From VXLM01 sp034421575 (GTDB lineage Bacteria > Chloroflexota > Dehalococcoidia > Lucifugimonadales > VXLM01), in assembly GCA_034421575.1 (NCBI GenBank), contig DAOUKG010000027.1, positions 1 to 58,133 of the forward strand: a DNA stretch of 58,133 nt, given 5' to 3'. This document shows, in pieces, positions 8,929 to 17,555 of this stretch. The notes under the pieces are model-generated. The model saw only the letters and a list, made by a program, of their open reading frames with translations, was not told the DNA's origin and did not search any database. The translations under genes and the position numbers were made by a program. The number at the start of each line of letters is the position of its first letter. The first letter of the stretch is position 1.

Positions 8929-9367
8929 TTCGGAAAAAGAACTCTCCGAAAAACAGGTGCTCGCAATACCCCATCTCGTCTCCGCCAAATCGGCCAGCGA
9001 GACCGCCGATCTCATCGGCGTGAACCGCACGACCATCTACCGCTGGATGGACGATCCCACGTTCCGCGAAGAGTATGATAGACAGCGAGACGCCGTCGCC
9101 AAGTTCGCGCGAACAGGCATGAGGGCCCTCATGCTCAAGGCCCTGACCATCCAGGCCGAGCGCCTCGACTCCGACGATCCCAGGGAGCGCGCCCGCGCCG
9201 CCAGGGAAGTCTTCGACTACGACACCAAGACCGTCACGAACCACGAGAACCAGAAGCTCATCAACCGAATGCACCACCTCATCTACAACGACGAAAACCC
9301 GCCCCATGACGAGCGCAACATCAACGCCCAGGTCGACGAGTACCTATCCACCCGGGAGCGCTTCTGA
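8909..9367 (+). CDS. Small HTH protein (phage terminase-small-subunit/phBC6A51-like)
   Basis: A 152-aa cytoplasmic protein. Residues ~15-55 form a homeodomain-like helix-turn-helix (SASETADLIGVNRTTIYRWM) followed by DPTFREEYDRQRD, a layout shared with small terminase subunits and phBC6A51-type proteins. The middle is helical (MRALMLKALTIQAERL...ARAAREVF). The C-terminus is polar and unassigned. No other phage gene is nearby, so it may be a domesticated or selfish single gene, or a regulator of its own start region, which carries three 10-bp TGCAACA units. The start ATG 8909 lies 11 nt after GAGGGA. Function is inference only. Confidence 0.7.
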   Translation: MQQDATNSEKELSEKQVLAIPHLVSAKSASETADLIGVNRTTIYRWMDDPTFREEYDRQRDAVAKFARTGMRALMLKALTIQAERLDSDDPRERARAAREVFDYDTKTVTNHENQKLINRMHHLIYNDENPPHDERNINAQVDEYLSTRERF

Positions 9368-9529
9368 CCCACCAAACGTCGCCCCCCCGTCATTCCCGTT
9401 CTTGCTTAACCCCCTCTCCCGTTCGCGGGAGAGGGCTGGGGTGAGGGCAAAAGCCCCCTCCTTCTCCGTGATCTCTGTGCCCTCTGAGGTGAGTCTCCGC
9501 GCGGGTTGGGAAGAGGGCAACCTCCACCC
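9368..9529. repeat. Family-A palindrome and CTCTGTGCCCTCTGAGG module
   Basis: Non-coding gap between convergent genes. The family-A palindrome is at 9411-9447 and a copy of the ubiquitous CTCCGTGATCTCTGTGCCCT-type module is at 9460-9493. Confidence 0.65.
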
Positions 9530-10648
9530 CTATTCCAGCCCGTCTAGGAAGCCGTGAACGGCCAACTCGTAGCGTTCGGGATCGAGGTTCCACGACCCCA
9601 CGTGTACGGCGTCCTCGAAGAGGTGATACTCAACGATGTCGGGGCGCAATTCCGCAAACTGGGCGCTCAGCGATTCAGGCACGCTCAGGTCCTCGCTCCC
9701 CTGGAAGAGAAGGATGGGCACGGCAAGCTCATCCGCCCGCTTGAGGTAGTTCATCCTGTCGAAGTCGACCCCGAAACGAAGCGTGGCCAGGAATTTCGCA
9801 AGCCCCGTCAGCGCGCCGGGCAGCGGGACTCCGAAGAACTTGCGCTGCTCGCCTCCGTAGTCGACGAGGACATCGAAGTTGAGCGCGGGGCTGTCGAGTA
9901 TGGCCCCCTTCACCCGTCCTGAGACTGCGGAGTTGTAGAGGAAGCTGACGACTATCGCGCCTCCCATGCTCTGTCCAACGAGGACGAGGTCTTTCGCACC
10001 GGCGGCCAGGGCAAACGTGGCCGCGGCATCAACGTCTTCCCACTCGTCTGCCCCGTATTGGTAGTATCCCGTGGGGCTGAGCGGCAGGCCTGGGTCGTTT
10101 CGATAGGTGACCGTGAGAGTGGGATATCCCTTATCGACGAACATCGGCAGCATCCGCGTGAAAGCGCGACGTTCGGAACCCTTCCCATGGACGAGAATCA
10201 CCCACGTGTCGGACTCCCCGAACGTGAGCCATGCAGGGAATGTCCCAAGCGTCGAGGGGATGCCTATCTCCTGGAACTCGATGCCCTGTGCCGTGAGGGG
10301 GTCGCCGGGGTAAGTGAAGCTGCTGATGCGGACGGGGTCGCCGACGCTGGGCAGGACGCCGAGCGGCGCCAACTCGCGCACCACGGAGTCCTTGCTGGAG
10401 TCGAGAATCGCGCGCACCTGGTTGTAGGTATCGGCGGACTCGAGGCCCCACAGGCCGGGCTTGTCCCATCTGCCGTCCAGGTCTGTCTCCGGCGTGGTCT
10501 CGATGGTCACCCTGCCGGCGGTTATCGAAGCGACACGAAGATCGAATGGGTCTTCCTCGTGGTCGATGACGAAGGCGGTCTCCTCGATCTCGCCCGCGTA
10601 ATACCAGCCCGCACCCAGGTAACCGGCCAGCACAACTAACACGGCCAC
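9530..10648 (-). CDS. Membrane-anchored alpha/beta hydrolase
   Basis: A serine hydrolase of 372 aa. The nucleophile elbow is GQSMGG (LVLVGQSMGGAIVVS), the acid is in QGSEDLSVP and the His in FEDAVHVGSW. The N-terminus is a hydrophobic anchor (VLVVLAGYLGAGWYY), so the enzyme probably faces outward. GTG 10648 is the first standard start but has no ribosome site. AAGGAGG at 10692-10698 sits 7 nt before an in-frame CTG at 10684, which would add 12 residues with the positive RARK stretch expected before the anchor. The true start may therefore be CTG 10684. The substrate is unknown. Confidence 0.85.
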   Translation of the reverse strand: MAVLVVLAGYLGAGWYYAGEIEETAFVIDHEEDPFDLRVASITAGRVTIETTPETDLDGRWDKPGLWGLESADTYNQVRAILDSSKDSVVRELAPLGVLPSVGDPVRISSFTYPGDPLTAQGIEFQEIGIPSTLGTFPAWLTFGESDTWVILVHGKGSERRAFTRMLPMFVDKGYPTLTVTYRNDPGLPLSPTGYYQYGADEWEDVDAAATFALAAGAKDLVLVGQSMGGAIVVSFLYNSAVSGRVKGAILDSPALNFDVLVDYGGEQRKFFGVPLPGALTGLAKFLATLRFGVDFDRMNYLKRADELAVPILLFQGSEDLSVPESLSAQFAELRPDIVEYHLFEDAVHVGSWNLDPERYELAVHGFLDGLE

Positions 10649-10812
10649 TGCGATGAAGGTCTGGACCTTGCGTGCGCGGGACAGAGGAACGCCTCCTTGA
10701 GAACCGGTTGGAGCGCATCATATCGCATTGCCGGAGCACGCGCGAGAGTAGCGGGAGCAAAGCAAACCCTGTACGCTTTACGGCGAATTTTCGGACACGG
10801 AGAGAATACCTA

Positions 10813-12423
10813 ATGCCAAGAATGACCGGCGGACAGGCTTTGATCAGGTCGCTGTATCGTGAGGGGGTGCGAACGATCTTCGGGATGCCGGGCGTTCAGA
10901 TGTACCACGCCATGGACGCCATATACGAGGAGCCGGGAATCCGCTTCATCACCGTGCGACACGAGCAGGCGGCGGCCTACATGGCATTCGGGTACTCGAA
11001 GGCGGGTGGAGACGGGATAGGGACGGCCCTCGTCGTGCCGGGGCCGGGACTCCTCAATGCGACCGCGGGAGTCGGCACGGCCTACTCGGCGTCGACGCCG
11101 ACGCTGCTCGTCTCCGGCCAGTCGTACACGCACGAGATCGGCAAGGACACCGGCGCGCTGCACGAGGTCAACGACCAGTTGGACGTTGTCCGTCCGATCA
11201 CCAAGTGGGCGGCGCGAATGACGTCGGTAGGCGAGGTGCCCGATACGGTGCACGAGGCGTTCCGGATGCTCAAGACCGGCCGGCCCCGGCCCGTGGAGAT
11301 CGAGATTGCGTGGGACACCCTCGCGGACGTGGACGACGTGGAACTCCACGAGCCGGCAATCTATGAACCACTCGCGCCGGATGACGGCGACGTAGAGCGG
11401 GTCGTCGATATGCTCTCCCAGGCCGAACGACCGCTCATCTGGGCGGGATGGGGAGTCGCCACGTCGGACGCCGGCAAGGCATTGGCGCAGGTGGCGGAGC
11501 ACATGCAGGCGCCGGTGATGACCTCCGCTGAAGGCAAGGGGGCAATTCCCTACGACCACCCGCTCTCCCTGGGAACCCCGGGGTGGAGATTCGGCCCTCC
11601 GGAGCTCGACACGCTCGTGGGAGAAGCCGACCTCGTGCTTGCCGTCGGAACTCGCTTGGGGAGGACGAACCTCACGAGTGATCATCGCATTATTCAGATC
11701 GACGTGGACGCCGATGAGATCGGACGCAGCTTCCCTCAGGCGATGGGCGTGCACGGAGACGCCAGGGTGACCCTCGAACGCATACATGACACGCTCAAAT
11801 CCTCGGTCCCACGCCGCGAGAGTCGGGCCGAAGAGATCGCCGCCATCAAGAAGAAACGCGCCAACCCGGCGACGTTCGTGCAGCCTCAGGGAGGCTTCGT
11901 AGAGGCCATCCAGAACGTGATGCCCGACGACGGCATCCTGGTGGAAGGGGTCACGCAGATCGGCTACGCTTCTCGCGAACTGTACACCAGTCAGAAGACG
12001 AGGACCTACATAACGTCCTCGTACTTTGGAAATCTGGGATACGCCTACCCGACGGCGCTTGGCGCAAAGGTGGCAAAGCCCGACGTGCCGGTCGTCGCCG
12101 TCTCGGGGGACGGCGGATTCCTGTACAACTCGCAGGAGCTGGCCACGGCGGTGAAGTATGGGATCAACGCGGTCGCCATCGTCTTCAACGACAACGCATT
12201 CGGGAATGTCTACCGCGACCAGATAAACAGGTTCGACGGAAGGGCTATCGGCTCGGAATTGCACAACCCCGACTTCATGAAATTGGCGGACGCCTACGGA
12301 GCCCGGGGCGTGAGAGTCCACGACGCCGAGGGACTTGAGTCGGCGCTCGAAGAAGCGCTGGACTCCGACGCGCCGGGACTCATCGAGGTGCCCGTAGGAA
12401 TGATGCCGGACCCGTTCGTGTAG
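10813..12423 (+). CDS. Thiamine-diphosphate enzyme, acetolactate-synthase-like
   Basis: A 536-aa ThDP enzyme with the three-domain POX/ALS layout. The N-terminal Pyr domain has the catalytic Glu in RHEQAAAYMAFGYSK, the middle domain LIWAGWGVATSDAG, and the C-terminal PP domain the GDGGFLYNSQEL...FNDNAFGN motif that binds ThDP and metal. Without a regulatory subunit or other ilv genes nearby, valine synthesis is unlikely; 2-oxo-acid decarboxylation or carboligation of an unknown substrate is the fair call. ATG 10813 (MPRMTGGQAL) matches the family start; the frame stays open to 10672 but that extension is not family-like. A second such enzyme lies at 40082-41761. Confidence 0.88.
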   Translation: MPRMTGGQALIRSLYREGVRTIFGMPGVQMYHAMDAIYEEPGIRFITVRHEQAAAYMAFGYSKAGGDGIGTALVVPGPGLLNATAGVGTAYSASTPTLLVSGQSYTHEIGKDTGALHEVNDQLDVVRPITKWAARMTSVGEVPDTVHEAFRMLKTGRPRPVEIEIAWDTLADVDDVELHEPAIYEPLAPDDGDVERVVDMLSQAERPLIWAGWGVATSDAGKALAQVAEHMQAPVMTSAEGKGAIPYDHPLSLGTPGWRFGPPELDTLVGEADLVLAVGTRLGRTNLTSDHRIIQIDVDADEIGRSFPQAMGVHGDARVTLERIHDTLKSSVPRRESRAEEIAAIKKKRANPATFVQPQGGFVEAIQNVMPDDGILVEGVTQIGYASRELYTSQKTRTYITSSYFGNLGYAYPTALGAKVAKPDVPVVAVSGDGGFLYNSQELATAVKYGINAVAIVFNDNAFGNVYRDQINRFDGRAIGSELHNPDFMKLADAYGARGVRVHDAEGLESALEEALDSDAPGLIEVPVGMMPDPFV

Positions 12424-12448
12424 CCTTTCCTGAGAAGTCAACCGCAAC

Positions 12449-12536
12449 CGTTCGTGGTGAGCCTGTCGAACCATGAACGGTGTTGCCACCCTTCGACAGG
12501 CTCAGGGTGAACGGGGGCCTTCTTCGACACCCTCTA
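12449..12536. repeat. Dispersed element (family C) ending on the Ldh stop codon
   Basis: CGTTCGTGGTGAGCCTGTCG and its inverted counterpart CGACAGGCTCAGGGTGAACG flank a short centre. The element then runs to GACACCCTCTAG. On the minus strand this end reads TAGAGGGTGTC, so the TAG of the Ldh gene coincides with the element terminus. Further copies lie near 33542, 43523, 51812 and 55773. Confidence 0.7.
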
Positions 12537-13634
12537 GGCTAAATTGAACGGAATGCCCATTCGCGTGCAGGTCGAGCGGAACCACTCGATGACCTCTATG
12601 TGAAGGGGTATCCCGTTTGCCCGCCGGTCTTCCACCGTCTCGGCCTCTTTGAGTCCGGGGTACAGGACACGGTCGTGGCCGGGCGCGGGCCTCGTCGTGC
12701 GCAGCATGTGGAGCCACACGTCCATGGTCTGCTTGAACTCTGCGGTGTCCATGAAGGCCTCCACGTCGTATGCGGCGACATAGTGGTTGAAATTCGGGCG
12801 GCCCGGAACAACGCCGTAACCGCCGCCGCTGAGAATGCCTCCGAGGATGTCCACGATAGCCATCAGGCCGTAGCCCTTGTGAGAGCCCAGATCGGGGGTG
12901 CTGCCCAGCGGCAGGATGCTCGCTAGGGGGATGCCGTCGGGTCCCAGGGGCGGAGCGTCCACCTCGTGCATGATAGGAGCGCCGTCTTCGTCGGCGACCC
13001 AGCCGGGCAGGAGTTGCACGCCAAGACGGCGTGCGAGGACGAGCTTGTTGGCAGGGACGATGCTCATCGCGGCGTCAAAGACGAACGGTGCTTCCCGGTC
13101 GGCGGGGGCCGCCACGGCAATGGGGTTCGTGCCGAACCGGGGTTCCGCGCCGAACGTGGGATTGACGTTTGCCGGGCAGGACGACATGGTCATGCCGATC
13201 ATGTCGTGCTCCAACGCCATCATCGCGTGATAAGAGATCATCCCCAGGTGGCGGCTGTTTCGGATGGTGACGACTCCCACTCCGACGTTCCTGGCCTTCT
13301 CGATAGCGATCTCCATCGCCTTCGGGCCGACGACGATGCCAAGTCCACGATCGGAGTCGATGCTCGCGGTGGCGGGAGTCTCCCTAAGGACCTTCCAGTC
13401 AGCGGCAGGGGTGATTTCTTCCTCTTTGAAACCCTGAACGTAGCCCCTCAGTGCATTGGAGACCCCGTGGCTCTCCACACCGCGCAGGTCTGCAGCGATC
13501 AGGACGTCCGTCGCCCGCTTCGCGTCTTCTTCGGGAACGCCACACTTGAGAAAGACCGCCAGCACAACCTCCCGCAGGTCGCTCTCTGCAACCCGTACAG
13601 AGTCCAATTCGGTGACTTTCAGTCGCTCGATCAT
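12534..13634 (-). CDS. Ldh family (malate/L-lactate dehydrogenase-type) oxidoreductase
   Basis: An NAD(P)-dependent 2-hydroxyacid dehydrogenase of the Ldh_2 family (not the Rossmann LDH), 366 aa. Family blocks are RGVESHGVSNALRGY near residue 50, IRNSRHLGMISYHAM (catalytic His region) near 120, FGTNPIAVAAP near 165 and SHKGYGLMAIVDILGGILSG near 240. ATG 13634 (MIERLKVTEL) is preceded by GGAGG at 6 nt; the same frame stays open to 14246 but that part lies under the neighbouring plus-strand gene and is not coding. The precise substrate cannot be told. The stop codon TAG is formed at the end of a dispersed repeat. Confidence 0.9.
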   Translation of the reverse strand: MIERLKVTELDSVRVAESDLREVVLAVFLKCGVPEEDAKRATDVLIAADLRGVESHGVSNALRGYVQGFKEEEITPAADWKVLRETPATASIDSDRGLGIVVGPKAMEIAIEKARNVGVGVVTIRNSRHLGMISYHAMMALEHDMIGMTMSSCPANVNPTFGAEPRFGTNPIAVAAPADREAPFVFDAAMSIVPANKLVLARRLGVQLLPGWVADEDGAPIMHEVDAPPLGPDGIPLASILPLGSTPDLGSHKGYGLMAIVDILGGILSGGGYGVVPGRPNFNHYVAAYDVEAFMDTAEFKQTMDVWLHMLRTTRPAPGHDRVLYPGLKEAETVEDRRANGIPLHIEVIEWFRSTCTRMGIPFNLA

Positions 13635-13779
13635 CCAGTTCCTCCGGCTCAAATTCGATTGCACAGGGAACAATTCTAGTCGCGGGCACCTACAGGTGCA
13701 ATCCAGAGCTGCGAGTGACGAACGCCGTTCGACTTTGCTACACTTCGGACGAAGTGGAACCCAACGGAGGTATGATTTC

Positions 13780-14745
13780 GTGACGACACTAGAGGCTACC
13801 GGCGTTCGTGGTCGAATGTGTGCTGTGTTCTCAGAAGCGGAAGGCGAGGACCCGTGCGGATCGGCTCCCATGTGGGACCACTGCCTCGTGCTGGAAGTCC
13901 CGACTCCATGGGAGCACGAGGTCATGGACTCTCCGGCGTTTCCATCGGGAGTGGCCAACATCCTTGAGGAACGTCCCGATGTACGCCTCCAGGTAATCCA
14001 GCCCGACGACACATACTCGGTGGAAGGGAGTACGAGGGTCATGCTCTTCTCGCGGCCCGAAGGGCCCGTGCGGGAAATGGAGCGCCGGGAGTTCCTCGTT
14101 CCCTCCGACCGCATTCTCGACGCGGTATCGACGATTCTCGGCAATGGCGGGGATGAGGAGCTTGCCGGGTGGGAAGAGCGCAATGACGGCGTACGGGACT
14201 TGCTGGTCTGCACCCACGGCACGCGGGACATCTGCTGTGCGTCCATCGGTCAACCGACGTATCTCGAACTCTATTCCAAGTACGCCAATGGCTCCACCAG
14301 GGTGTGGAGGCTTTCGCATACCGGCGGTCACCGTTTGGCGCCCAACGTGATAGACATGCCGAGCGGAAGGTACTGGTCGAGGCTCACACCGGCCCTCGCG
14401 AGTCGGGTTGCCGCCCACTCGGGGGGCATGGCGGAACTGCGCGACGCCTACCGTGGATGGCCCGCACTCGCCAGTCCAGGGGCCCAGATGGCGGAGCGGG
14501 AGGCGTTCATGCGAGAGGGGTGGGAGTGGACCGGACGCCGCGTCGAGTCTGAAGTCATGGAAACGTCGGACGACGGTCTCGAGGAACGGGTCGTCGTCAG
14601 GTCATTGGACGCCGACGGTGTCGCGTCGGCATATGAGGCCGTGGTCAGGCAGAGCGGGATGGTCCAGTCCATCGAGTGCCTGTCGGACACGCTGGCCAAG
14701 GACTATCCGCAGTTCGAGCTGGTGAGCTTCGAGGCGGTGGACTGA
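13780..14745 (+). CDS. Sucrase/ferredoxin-like (thioredoxin-fold Fe-S) protein
   Basis: A 321-aa protein of the Suc_Fer-like family (PF06999 type). The C-terminal half has the hallmark order: CTHGTRDICCASIG, then HTGGHRLAPNVIDMPSGRYWSRL. These are the Cys residues and the His-Gly-Gly-His block of its thioredoxin-like [2Fe-2S] domain. GTG 13780 follows ACGGAGG at 9 nt and gives MTTLEATGVRG; the frame runs back to 13456 only as a shadow of the Ldh gene. It is divergent from Ldh. The role is probably an electron-transfer or redox protein in the cytoplasm; its partner is unknown. Confidence 0.85.
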   Translation: MTTLEATGVRGRMCAVFSEAEGEDPCGSAPMWDHCLVLEVPTPWEHEVMDSPAFPSGVANILEERPDVRLQVIQPDDTYSVEGSTRVMLFSRPEGPVREMERREFLVPSDRILDAVSTILGNGGDEELAGWEERNDGVRDLLVCTHGTRDICCASIGQPTYLELYSKYANGSTRVWRLSHTGGHRLAPNVIDMPSGRYWSRLTPALASRVAAHSGGMAELRDAYRGWPALASPGAQMAEREAFMREGWEWTGRRVESEVMETSDDGLEERVVVRSLDADGVASAYEAVVRQSGMVQSIECLSDTLAKDYPQFELVSFEAVD

Positions 14746-14759
14746 GACCGGCCGCCGGG

Positions 14760-15521
14760 CTACCGGCTCGCGATGTCGGCGACGCGACCGTACTTCCTTC
14801 GACGCCGTCCATAGGCATCCACAGCCTTGTCGACCTCAGATTCGTCGAATTCGGGCCAGTACACGTCGGTCGAATAGTACTCCGCGTAGGCAGCCTGCCA
14901 CAGCAGGAAGTTGCTGATCCGCATCTCGCCGGCGGTCCTGATGATCAGGTCGGGGTCTGGAATGCCGGAGGTGTAGAGGTAGCCGCCCACCAACGCCTCA
15001 TCGATCTCTGAGGGGGGGATCCCGTCGGCGACGATTGACCTGATGGCCTGCGTCATCTCGGAGCGCCCGCCGTAGTCGTATGCCAGCGCAACGGTGAACT
15101 TGGTATTGTCCTTCGTCATCTCGATGGCGTCGGCGATGGCCCTCTGCACCTCGTTCGGAAGACGGTCGAGGCGTCCGATGTGGACGAGCCGGATACCCTC
15201 GGCATGGAGTTCATCGGTCTCCCTGCGAATCATGTCCTCAAGGATTTCGATCAAGGCCTTGACCTCTTCGGCGGGACGTTCCCAGTTTTCGGTAGAGAAG
15301 GCGTAGAGCGTCAGGTACTCAACGCCGTGGGAGGCGAAGGCATGAAGGATGCGTCGTATATTCTGGGTTCCGGCGCGGTGGCCGTCGGTGCGGGTGAGTC
15401 CGCGTTCTTCTGCCCATCGACCGTTGCCGTCCATTATTATGGCAACGTGAGCGGGGATCTCGGACACAGCGGGAGAATTGTGGGCAGTCTCCACGCGATG
15501 CGCGTTGGAAGTCAGGCTCAT
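14760..15521 (-). CDS. uppS: Isoprenyl (undecaprenyl) diphosphate synthase UppS
   Basis: A cis-prenyltransferase, 253 aa, making the C55 (or similar) carrier lipid for cell-wall and glycan synthesis from IPP and FPP. The signature IIMDGNGRWAEERG with the catalytic Asp starts at about residue 29, then HRAGTQNIRRIL, YAFSTENWERP, and the C-terminal RTAGEMRISNFLLWQ. Its ATG overlaps the last base of the frr TGA (TGATG), so it is coupled to frr. It uses the end product of the MEP pathway whose enzymes (dxr, ispG) lie about 10 kb to the left. Confidence 0.95.
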   Translation of the reverse strand: MSLTSNAHRVETAHNSPAVSEIPAHVAIIMDGNGRWAEERGLTRTDGHRAGTQNIRRILHAFASHGVEYLTLYAFSTENWERPAEEVKALIEILEDMIRRETDELHAEGIRLVHIGRLDRLPNEVQRAIADAIEMTKDNTKFTVALAYDYGGRSEMTQAIRSIVADGIPPSEIDEALVGGYLYTSGIPDPDLIIRTAGEMRISNFLLWQAAYAEYYSTDVYWPEFDESEVDKAVDAYGRRRRKYGRVADIASR

Positions 15522-16093
15522 CAGACTTCCATTACCTCGGCTTCCTTCTGGTTGGCGAGCGCCTGCATCTTATCTGTGTGACTGTTGGTGATCTGCTGGA
15601 GATCCTCTTGAGAACTGTGCATTTCGTCCTTTGAAATTTCCTTGTTCTTCTCCATGGACCGGAGAGTCTCCAGCCCGTCCCTCCGTATGTTGCGGACGGC
15701 AACGTTACCCTCTTCCACACGCCTGCCAACCAGACGCACCAGGTCCCTGCGGCGTTCCTCGGTCAACGCGGGGATGACGATGCGGATGACGGCGCCGTCG
15801 CTGTTGGGGACGAGGCCGAGGTCGGAGGTGAGGATGCTCCTCTCTATATCGCCTATGGACTGCTTGTCCCACGGCTGGATGACGAGGAGACGCGGCTCGG
15901 GTACCGAAATCGAGGAAATCTGGTTCAAGGGAGTAGACGTACCGTAGTAGTCGACCATGAGGGTCTCGACCAGGGCCGGATTCGCCCTACCCGTCCGGAT
16001 GGTGTTCAGGTCCCGCACCAGAGAATCGATCGATCGGTCCATCCTCTCGTCGATTTCCAAAAGGACTTCGTCGACATCGGGCATGGCTGCCAC
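15521..16093 (-). CDS. frr: Ribosome recycling factor
   Basis: RRF, 190 aa, splits post-termination ribosomes with EF-G. The N-terminal RTGRANPALVETLMVDYYG, the SVPEPRLLVIQPWDKQ loop and the C-terminal three-helix segment (LTEERRRDLVRLVGRRVEEG...IRRDGLETL) are typical. It follows pyrH by 92 bp on the minus strand and overlaps uppS by one base. Confidence 0.97.
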   Translation of the reverse strand: MAAMPDVDEVLLEIDERMDRSIDSLVRDLNTIRTGRANPALVETLMVDYYGTSTPLNQISSISVPEPRLLVIQPWDKQSIGDIERSILTSDLGLVPNSDGAVIRIVIPALTEERRRDLVRLVGRRVEEGNVAVRNIRRDGLETLRSMEKNKEISKDEMHSSQEDLQQITNSHTDKMQALANQKEAEVMEV

Positions 16094-16185
16094 CTCCTGT
16101 CTCGACCCTGCAATGGCTGCTTCCGGCGGTCGAATGAGACTGGGGCTATTGTAGCAAAGGGGAGTTACGCCGTCAGCAGAGTTGC

Positions 16186-16932
16186 TCAGGCGGACGAGCG
16201 AACGAGAGAACCGACCGATTCGTGCTGGACTATGCGCCGGAGGCTTCCCACATCGAATATATCGAATACGAGGATGGGGACGTCGTTGTCCATGCAGAGC
16301 GTGAGGGCTGTCCAGTCCATAACCTCAAGACGCCGCTCGATGGCTTCCTGGTAGGTGAGGGAGTCGTACTTGGTGGCGTCCGGATGGACACGAGGATCGG
16401 CGGAATAAACGCCATCGACCTCGTGCTTCGCCATGAGGAGAATGGAAGCGTTGATCTCGACCGCGCGGAGTGCAGCGGCGGAGTCGGTGGTCATGTAGGG
16501 GTTGCCGGTACCGGCGGCGAAGATGACGACGCGACTCTTTTCGAGGTGCCGGATGGCGCGTCGCCGGATGAAGGGCTCGGCGACCTCCTGCACATTGATG
16601 GCGGACTGGGTGCGCGTATCGATGCCGTGGAGTCGTTCGAGCGCGTCCTGCAGGGCGAGGGAGTTAATGAGCGTCGCGAGCATTCCGGCGTTGTCGGCCA
16701 TCGGACGGTCCATTCCCTGCTTTTCGGCCTCAGCGCCCCGCCAGATGTTTCCGCCGCCGACGACGACGCCGATTTCGACGCCGAGATCGTGGATGGCCCT
16801 GATCTCACCGGCTATGTACGCGACGGCCGCCGGATCAATACCATAGCCATGCTCTCCCTTGAACGACTCGCCGCTCAATTTCAGGAGCACTCTATGGTAC
16901 TGAGGACTGTCCAACACCCGGCTATTCTCCAA
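16186..16932 (-). CDS. pyrH: UMP kinase
   Basis: A bacterial-type UMP kinase (amino-acid-kinase fold), 248 aa, making UDP from UMP. LLKLSGESFKGEHGYGID near residue 17 binds phosphate; VVVGGGNIWRGAEAEKQG and MADNAGMLATLINSLALQ bind UMP; TTDSAAALRAVEI, DGVYSADPR and MDNDVPILVFD complete the family blocks. The start overlaps the end of tsf by 11 nt. Confidence 0.97.
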   Translation of the reverse strand: MENSRVLDSPQYHRVLLKLSGESFKGEHGYGIDPAAVAYIAGEIRAIHDLGVEIGVVVGGGNIWRGAEAEKQGMDRPMADNAGMLATLINSLALQDALERLHGIDTRTQSAINVQEVAEPFIRRRAIRHLEKSRVVIFAAGTGNPYMTTDSAAALRAVEINASILLMAKHEVDGVYSADPRVHPDATKYDSLTYQEAIERRLEVMDWTALTLCMDNDVPILVFDIFDVGSLRRIVQHESVGSLVRSSA

Positions 16933-17425
16933 GCGAGTAGCGCGAGAACCTGCGAATGCGGATATTCTCGCCGAGCTTGCCGACCAGCTCCCGTATCATT
17001 TCGTCGATGGTCATCGAGGGGTCCTTGATGAAGGGCTGCTGGAGCAGGCAGGCTTCCTGAGGATTCACGTCCTCTCCCTCGGGGATATCGGACTCGCTTA
17101 TGTACGTCGGGTTCATCGCGGCGACCTGCATGGCGATGTCGTGGGCGAGCGCCTTGAAGTCCTCGGTGCGTGCGACGAAATCGGTCTCGCAGTTGGCCTC
17201 AACCATCGCGCCGATCCGTCCGCCGCTGTGGATGTAGGACTCGACCAATCCCTGGTCGGTCTCGCGATCGGACTTCTTGGCTGCGGAGGCGATTCCCTTT
17301 TCGCGGAGAATATCCTGTGCCCTGTCCATATCGCCGTCGGCCTCTTCGAGCGCCCGTTTGCTGTCCATGATCCCCGCTCCGGTCAAATCGCGCAGGGCCT
17401 TGATGTCCGCCGTTGTGATCGCCAC
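16922..17425 (-). CDS. tsf: Elongation factor Ts, short form
   Basis: EF-Ts recycles EF-Tu-GDP. It is 167 aa against about 280-300 in E. coli; short forms lacking the second core subdomain are known from several lineages. The N-terminal UBA-like part (LRDLTGAGIMDSKRALEEADGD) and the Tu-contacting TDFVA motif (NCETDFVARTEDF) are intact. It lies 130 bp downstream of rpsB, with a UUCG-loop hairpin and U-run in between, and overlaps pyrH. Confidence 0.96.
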   Translation of the reverse strand: MAITTADIKALRDLTGAGIMDSKRALEEADGDMDRAQDILREKGIASAAKKSDRETDQGLVESYIHSGGRIGAMVEANCETDFVARTEDFKALAHDIAMQVAAMNPTYISESDIPEGEDVNPQEACLLQQPFIKDPSMTIDEMIRELVGKLGENIRIRRFSRYSLGE

Positions 17426-17471
17426 GTCGCCTCCTCGATACTAAAGCTCTATCTGAGCAGTATTGCCACAC

Positions 17472-17495
17472 AAAAAGCTGGCCCCGAAGGGCCAG
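17472..17495 (-). terminator. UUCG-capped hairpin with U-run between rpsB and tsf
   Basis: On the minus strand CTGGCCC-TTCG-GGGCCAG forms a perfect 7-bp stem with a UUCG tetraloop, followed by CTTTTTGTG. This is a textbook intrinsic terminator shape placed between two genes normally co-transcribed. It probably acts as a partial terminator that makes more S2 than EF-Ts, although tsf-pyrH could instead have its own promoter. Confidence 0.75.
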
Positions 17496-17555
17496 TTCTC
17501 GAAATCTATTTCACCATCCACTGAGGGTGAATGCCAGTAATTCGGCTGGGGGACA

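Noticed and set aside
10813..12423. IlvB of branched-chain amino-acid synthesis
   Set aside because: No ilvN, ilvC or leu genes adjoin either TPP enzyme, so only the enzyme class is claimed.
12534..14246. 570-aa open frame for the Ldh gene
   Set aside because: The part above 13634 lies opposite the sucrase/ferredoxin-like gene, has no family resemblance, and a ribosome site marks ATG 13634.
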